Part shown: positions 59,380 to 64,000 of the stretch, one piece after another | Position numbering within the stretch: the first letter of the stretch is position 1 | How the letters are laid out: every line of letters starts with the position of its first letter | DNA from: Henckelia pumila | Taxonomy: Eukaryota > Streptophyta > Magnoliopsida > Lamiales > Gesneriaceae | Length of the DNA stretch: 64,000 nt | NCBI RefSeq assembly: GCF_033568475.1 | Contig: NC_133121.1 | Span: 132,960,375 to 133,024,374, forward strand | Reading direction: 5' to 3' | Notes under the pieces: model-generated | The model's input: only the letters and a program-made list of their open reading frames with translations | The model's database searches: none | What the model was told of the DNA's origin: nothing | Program-made: the position numbers and the translations under genes

Positions 59380-61450
59380 ATGGCTACTTCTTCCCGAGCT
59401 CATTCTGGAAGCTCTGACGAAGTATTCCGTGAGGTGGATCGATTTGATTCCCTCGCTCTAACTCCCGCAGGAGAGCCTTTAGGCCAGGACCCTGCTCATG
59501 CTTCCCCTTCTGCTCAGGAATGACCTGGGCAATGACCCTGAAATCCCCGTGATGCCGTGGTTTGAGCAATACCCATCCGAGCTAGATGCTTCGGATGAGG
59601 ACAGGATAAGAGCTCTCTCCCACGCCACGGATAATTATGAATTCATCATTCCTGACCCTGAGGCCCGAGCTGACCATCCTCCGGAGGGGTATTATACCTT
59701 TTACTTAGATCAGTTGGAGGCCGGTCTTAGGTTTCCTCCCCACCCCCCCCCCCCCCCCCCTCCACTTTCAATAGCTCAGCCGTTACTATGAGCTTCATTT
59801 AGGGCAGTTCACTCCCAATTCCTTTCGCACTTTGTGTAGTTTCGTTGTCCTCTTTAGGACTTTAGGATATGATGTAAATTGTTTTACCATTTGTAATTTT
59901 TTGCTTTCCAAACGTTCTGAGGAGGGCCCCTTCTACTTTTCTTGCCGACCTAACTGCAAGTTTTTTAAGGGTTCTCCCAACTCTAACAAAAATTGGAAAA
60001 ACTCTTTCTTTTTTGTTCATCCCTCCGATGATTGGGATATATGCTCAACTTGGAGGGATGCTCTCCCCCTCTTACCTGTTCCCGCCCCGGGCTTCCGTAA
60101 AGGGGAATTGTTTACTAGAGCCCAAAGGGCTATAGGGGGAAGGTGCTTTGATACTTCTGCCCTTCTGGCAGAAGATCTGCTCTGTCACCATGGGCTCAGC
60201 TCGGCCGATGTTTCGGTCCGAGGAAATTTAGGTATGGCCCTTCCCCCGCCCTTGCTCCTACTTGTTAGTCATATTACTATCATTATTTCCTGAACTGACC
60301 TTTCTTTTTTTATATATATAGAAAAAAGAGTCATGGACGCTGCCATGAAAAGAATGCTGGGGAAGAAGAAACGGCTGCCCCACCTGGGAGCAAGACTGAA
60401 GGGAGCTTCGTCAAGCCTAAAGCCCTTTCACCCCAAGCTGCTAGTAAGTCCAAGCCTTCTGCCCCTCACTCCAAGGGCTCAAAAGGCGGGCCACATCCAG
60501 CCATCGCCCTGAAGTGGTAGATCTGGACTCTGGGAAGTCCTCTATTCCAGAGGTGGTGCCCCTCCGCCAGTTCAGGGCGGATAAACCTCAGACTCCCGTG
60601 GTCCGATGCAGGACCAATTTCTTTGAGATGTACCACGATGCCCTGCGCATCGTGGGGGTCGGCCCTACTCCAACGGCTGGATCAGTCCTCCGAGATATGA
60701 TTTTCCAGGCTGACGCCGATTATGTGAAGAGCATTGGATGGGCTGAACTGATGCAACGCTCTAACACTGCCTCTGCTGAGGTAAATTTCACTTAGCCTTT
60801 ATTTTATGTTCCTCATTTATGCTTGCATTTACCTACTCTTCTTCCTTTCCTAGGCTGTCGTCCTGAATGCCGAGATGTCCCTCCGAGCTTCCATTGCTCG
60901 CAAGCAGCTTTCTAAGGAAACCCGGAGTTATGAGACTCACGTTGCTGAGCTTACTCAGGCTGCAGAAGACCTGAAACTTGCTTCTGAGAAGGAAGTGGCC
61001 AATATCCGAGTCCAGATGGAGGAAATGAAGATGGGCTTCCAAGCTGAACGACTGAAGCATCAAAATGAATTTCGGGTCTCCGAGTTGCAGAAGGAAAATC
61101 TTCGGAGCGAACTCAAGGGGTCCCAGGATCAACTTGCTCAAGCCCTTCAAGAACTGGAAGAGTTCTGATCTGAGCTGTCCAAGGGAGCTGAGGGCTTCAA
61201 GGGGGCCTTCCTGAAGTCCGATGAATTTATGGACGAGGTGGCTGCCCAAGCTTATGGCTATCTATCTAAGGGGTTCGAAGGTTGTACTCAACAGTTCAAG
61301 GCGGCAGGTTACCCTCCTGAAGGAACTCCCTTAGACTTCCTGGACCCAGATGGGTTTGCTCTTTCCCTCACCTCGGCAGAAGCAGCAAAAGAGGGTGGGG
61401 GTGAGGATGAGCATGGTGAGGATGAGGGTGAGGGCGATAATGAAAGTTAG
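59380..61450 (+). pseudogene. Antisense extra ORF ('putative gypsy type transposon' protein), decayed
   Basis: A protein family of unknown function found inside plant gypsy elements, antisense to pol. Blocks: ATG 59380 to about 59770; about 59790-60231 with FKGSPNSNKNWKNSFFFVHP and WRDALPLLPVPAPGF; 60322-60780 with VVDLDSGKSS and FFEMYHDALRIVG; 60854-61450, a coiled coil (ETHVAELTQAAEDL; LKGSQDQLAQALQELEEF) ending in an acidic tail. GT-AG introns at 60232-60321 and 60781-60853. Lesions: a frameshift near 59520, a C-homopolymer at 59741-59760, apparent frame changes near 60365 and 60490, and TGA at 61166-61168, one transition from CGA. No known catalytic motif. Confidence 0.75.
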
Positions 61451-61559
61451 TTCGGGGTTTTTGTGAATGTAAAAATTTAAATTTTTTGCCTTCTTATGCC
61501 AGTTCATTTGCTTTACACTTTCCTTATTATTATCATAATTCGAACTGACCTCTTTAATC

Positions 61560-62180
61560 TCCTTCGGTGAGCCGAGCTATGCTCCCTAAGGGTAGGTAAG
61601 ATAAACATCTAAACTAATACTAACACTCGAAGGTGAACTGAGGTGAGCTGAGCTCCTCAAGGGGAGCATAATAAACACAAAATAATACTAACACCCGAAT
61701 GTGAGCTGAGCTGAGCTGAGCTGAGCTCCCGGAAGGGAGGCAAAATAAACACTTAAAAATGAACCAACACCCGAAGATTTGCTGAGCTGAGCTCCCAGAA
61801 GGGAGACAAAATAAATACTTAAAAATGAACCAATACCCAAAGGTGTGCTGAGCTGAGCTCCCGGAAGGGAGGCAAAATAAATATTGAAAATAATACTAAC
61901 ACCCGAAGGTGAGCTGAACTGAGCTCCTCAAGGGGAGCATAATAAAAACAAAATAATATTAACACCCGAAGGTGAGCTGATCTCCCTGCAGGGAGCAAGA
62001 TACATACTTAAAAATAAATTAACACCCGAAGGCGTTGAGTTGAGCTGATCTCCCTGAAGAAAGCAAGATTCATACTCTAAAACAAATTAACACCCGAAGG
62101 CGTTGAGCTGAGCTGAGCTTCCTACGGGGAGCAAGATACATACTTAAAAATAAATTAACACCCGAAGGCGTTGAGATAAT
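61560..62180. repeat. Tandem repeat 1, units about 65-70 bp
   Basis: About nine units, each with TGAGCTGAGCTCCC.GAAGGGAG followed by A(C/T)A.AATAAACA and AACACCCGAAGG. Unit lengths vary, partly through GAGCT pentamer number. Confidence 0.88.
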
Positions 62181-62279
62181 CTGAGCTGCCGGAGTCGAGC
62201 CGAGCTGCCAGAACCGATCTGAGCTTCTGTAGCCGAGCTGAGCTGCCGGAGTCGGGATTCTGACCTAACCTGACTTATG

Positions 62280-62500
62280 TTCCCAGATTGCCTGAATTGG
62301 CTCCCGACCTGACCTAGACGATGTTACCCGAGAGCTTGAATAAGCTCCCGACCTGACCTGGATGATGTTACCCGAGAGCTTGAATAGACTACCGACCTGA
62401 TCTGGATGATGTTACCCGAGAGCTTGAATAGTCTCCCGACCTAACCTAGATGAGGTTACCCGAGAGCTTGAATAGACTCCCGACTTGATCTTCCCCTGCT
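62280..62500. repeat. Tandem repeat 2, units about 57 bp
   Basis: About four units of GATGTTACCCGAGAGCTTGA followed by ATA(A/G)(A/G)CTCCCGACCTGA and similar. This sequence is distinct from repeats 1 and 3. Confidence 0.88.
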
Positions 62501-62530
62501 CCAAGTACTAAATGTGCTCAAGTTGAAATG

Positions 62531-62925
62531 TGACTAAGGTGATGAGCTGAACCAAAGTCAGGGGCCTAAGAGGCGTGACTAAGGTGATGAGCTTAACCAA
62601 AGTCAGGGGCCTAAGAGGCGTGACTAAGGTGATGAGCTGAACCAAAGTCAGGGGCCTAAGAGGCGTGACTAAGGTGATGAGCTGAACCAAAGTCAGGGGC
62701 CTAAGAGGCGTGACTAAGGTGATGAGCTGAACCAAAGTCAGGGGCCTAAGAGGCATGATTAAGGTGATGAGCTGAACCAAAGTCAGGGGCCTAAGAGGCG
62801 TGACTAAGGTGATGAGCTGAACCAAAGTCAGGGGCCTAAGAGGCGTGACTAAGGTGATGAGCTGAAGACATGAGCTGAACCAAAGTCAGGGGCCTAAGAG
62901 GCGTGACTAAGGTGATGAGCTGAAG
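62531..62925. repeat. Tandem repeat 3, exact 45-bp units
   Basis: About eight to nine copies of a 45-bp unit starting TGACTAAGGTGATGAGCTGA and ending CCTAAGAGGCG, nearly identical. The last two are disturbed by an extra AGACATGAGCTGA. As 45 is divisible by 3, the minus strand keeps an open frame with a 15-residue period (LITLVTPLRPLTLVQ). Confidence 0.93.
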
Positions 62926-63019
62926 ACATCAATATTTCTGAAAAAATAACTGCTTATAGATAAACATAGAAGGTATCTTGCATGGATTACAACTTAAAGA
63001 AAAATTGAACTTGCAACAT

Positions 63020-64000
63020 TTAAGAGTAATATTTGCGTAAATTGTAAGCGCTCCAAGGTCTCTTCAGCATCTTCCCATTTGAATCCTTCAAGTAGTAAGC
63101 ATCCGAACTGAGCCTCATCACCATCTTATATGGTCCTTCCCATTTAGGGTCGAGCTTCCTGACAGCCACCTCCTGAACTTTTCTCAGCACCAAATCTCCT
63201 ACCAAGAAGCCCTTTCTGCGCACCCGACGATTATAGGACCGAGCTATCATGTTCTTGTACGCCTCCATTCTGATGGCAAAAGCTTCTCTCTTTTCATCCA
63301 GGAAGTCTAAGTCTTCCATTCTCTTTTCTCCATTCTTCTCATCGTAGAAAATGATCCGAGCCGGCTCTTCTCCAATTTCTGCTGGCAAGACCGCCTCATT
63401 TCCATAAACCAGACTAAATGGAGTCTCTTCGGTCCCAATTTTTGGCGTAGTACGATATGACCATAACACGCTAGGGAGCTCTTCCACCCAATTTCCTTGA
63501 GCCCTTCCCAAGCGTGTCTTCAAACTTTGTACTAAGGATCGGTTAGTCACTTCCACCTGACCATTGCTTTGGGGATAATGGACAGAGGTGAAGTGTTGTT
63601 GGATCTTCATCTCTTTACACCATTCTTGCACCCGAGCTCCTTGAAATTGTCTTCCAAATGAGCTTCCTAGGTACCCCAAATATGCATACTATATTCTTCC
63701 ATATAAATTTCAGCACTCCCCCTTCAGTAATTCGAGCCATGGCCTCCGCCTCCACCCACTTAGAAAAGTAATCAATAGCGACCAACAAGAATTTCTTATG
63801 GGCTGGGGCCGAAGGGAAGAGACCCATAATATCCATTCCCTAGTGATCAAAAGGACACGCTGCCACGATTCCTTTCATTAACGCTGCTGGCTGATGCTGA
63901 AGTCTGCTATGTCGCTGACAACTGTCACAAAAAGTCACCAAATCTATGACACCTTTCAAAATAGTAGGCCAAAAATATCCCGCTAAGAGAACCTTATGGG
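63020..64000 (-). pseudogene. pol (integrase part) of the Tat-type element, broken
   Basis: Integrase catalyses insertion of the retroelement cDNA. Minus strand from the edge: zinc-finger end (FCDSCQRHSRLQHQ), then a TAG at 63842-63840 where the family has Trp, then the first part of the core (MDIMGLFPSAPAHKKFLLVA; FSKWVEAEAM; IFGVPRKLI). At about 63655 the frame breaks by loss of about 8 bp, and this removes the second catalytic Asp region. The frame then continues (RQFQGARVQEWCKEM; HYPQSNGQVEVTNRSL with the catalytic Glu; GPYKMV; ending LRKYYS) to the stop at 63020. Motifs match Tat/Athila-type integrases, and no chromodomain is present. RT and RNase H lie outside the window. Confidence 0.88.

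Larger units (their letters stand above)
58374..64000 (-). mobile_element. Ty3/gypsy element, Tat lineage, 3' half (runs off the window)
   Basis: Reading the minus strand from the window edge: integrase (64000-63020), tandem-repeat spacer (62925-61560), an extra ORF in antisense (59380-61450 on plus), PPT (59045-59031), LTR (59030-58374). Tat-lineage elements (Grande, Retand and relatives) are known to carry additional ORFs, sometimes antisense, between pol and the 3' LTR, which fits. The other LTR and most of pol lie beyond 64000. Confidence 0.82.

Overview
The window looks like nuclear DNA of a eudicot plant. The base composition is AT-rich, the host genes have GT-AG introns, and the gene families are plant ones: HD-Zip I, HIR/SPFH, pollen-type pectate lyase, CC-NB-LRR, isochorismate synthase, TIR1/AFB and VAMP72. 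The intergenic space is packed with plant-type transposons (Tekay and Tat Ty3/gypsy elements, MULE- and hAT-type MITEs, tRNA-derived SINEs, a CACTA end). I cannot name the species; an asterid is only a guess.

Host genes, left to right: an HD-Zip class I transcription factor (minus, 1909-3255, 3 exons); a hypersensitive-induced-reaction (HIR) SPFH protein (plus, 32277-33638, 5 coding exons, TATA box at 31380); a small lysine-rich coiled-coil protein (minus, 34505-34843); a secreted pollen-type pectate lyase (plus, 36014-38165, 4 exons, a MITE in its second intron); and an intact intronless CC-NB-LRR resistance-type gene (plus, 43215-46430). Broken host-gene pieces are a two-exon relic of isochorismate synthase (minus, 41748-42080), a TIR1/AFB auxin-receptor exon with a stop codon (52202-52350) and a VAMP727-like longin-domain fragment (54184-54365).

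Mobile DNA: 3.3-14 kb holds several MITE-like elements, four with target duplications read directly from sequence (a SINE at 5182-5407, MULE types at 4342-4786 and 10448-11747, a hAT type at 9272-10295). From 14.67 to 19.0 kb lies a Tekay-sized solo LTR with a second LTR-like element nested in it. From 20.2 to 30.1 kb lies a complete but inactivated Tekay/Del chromovirus with 2.5-kb LTRs, PBS, PPT, gag, protease, RT, RNase H, integrase and chromodomain-like tail. A hAT-type MITE (30464-31137) follows. From 47.5 to 50.9 kb is a degenerate array of about 1.25-kb units. From 51.5 to 55.3 kb is a mosaic of LTR sequence, a minisatellite, two host-gene fragments and a CACTA-type terminus. From 58.37 kb to the end is the 3' half of a Tat-lineage Ty3/gypsy element on the minus strand, with integrase, three blocks of tandem repeats, an extra ORF in antisense, PPT and LTR.

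The host genes do not form an operon or pathway. HIR, the NLR and the isochorismate synthase relic are all immunity-related, but I read their proximity as coincidence. I found no new enzymatic or defence system. The most informative items are the captured or relic gene fragments, the shared ends of the MULE-type MITEs, the antisense ORF and repeats of the Tat element, and a Trp-to-Leu change in the HD-Zip recognition helix.
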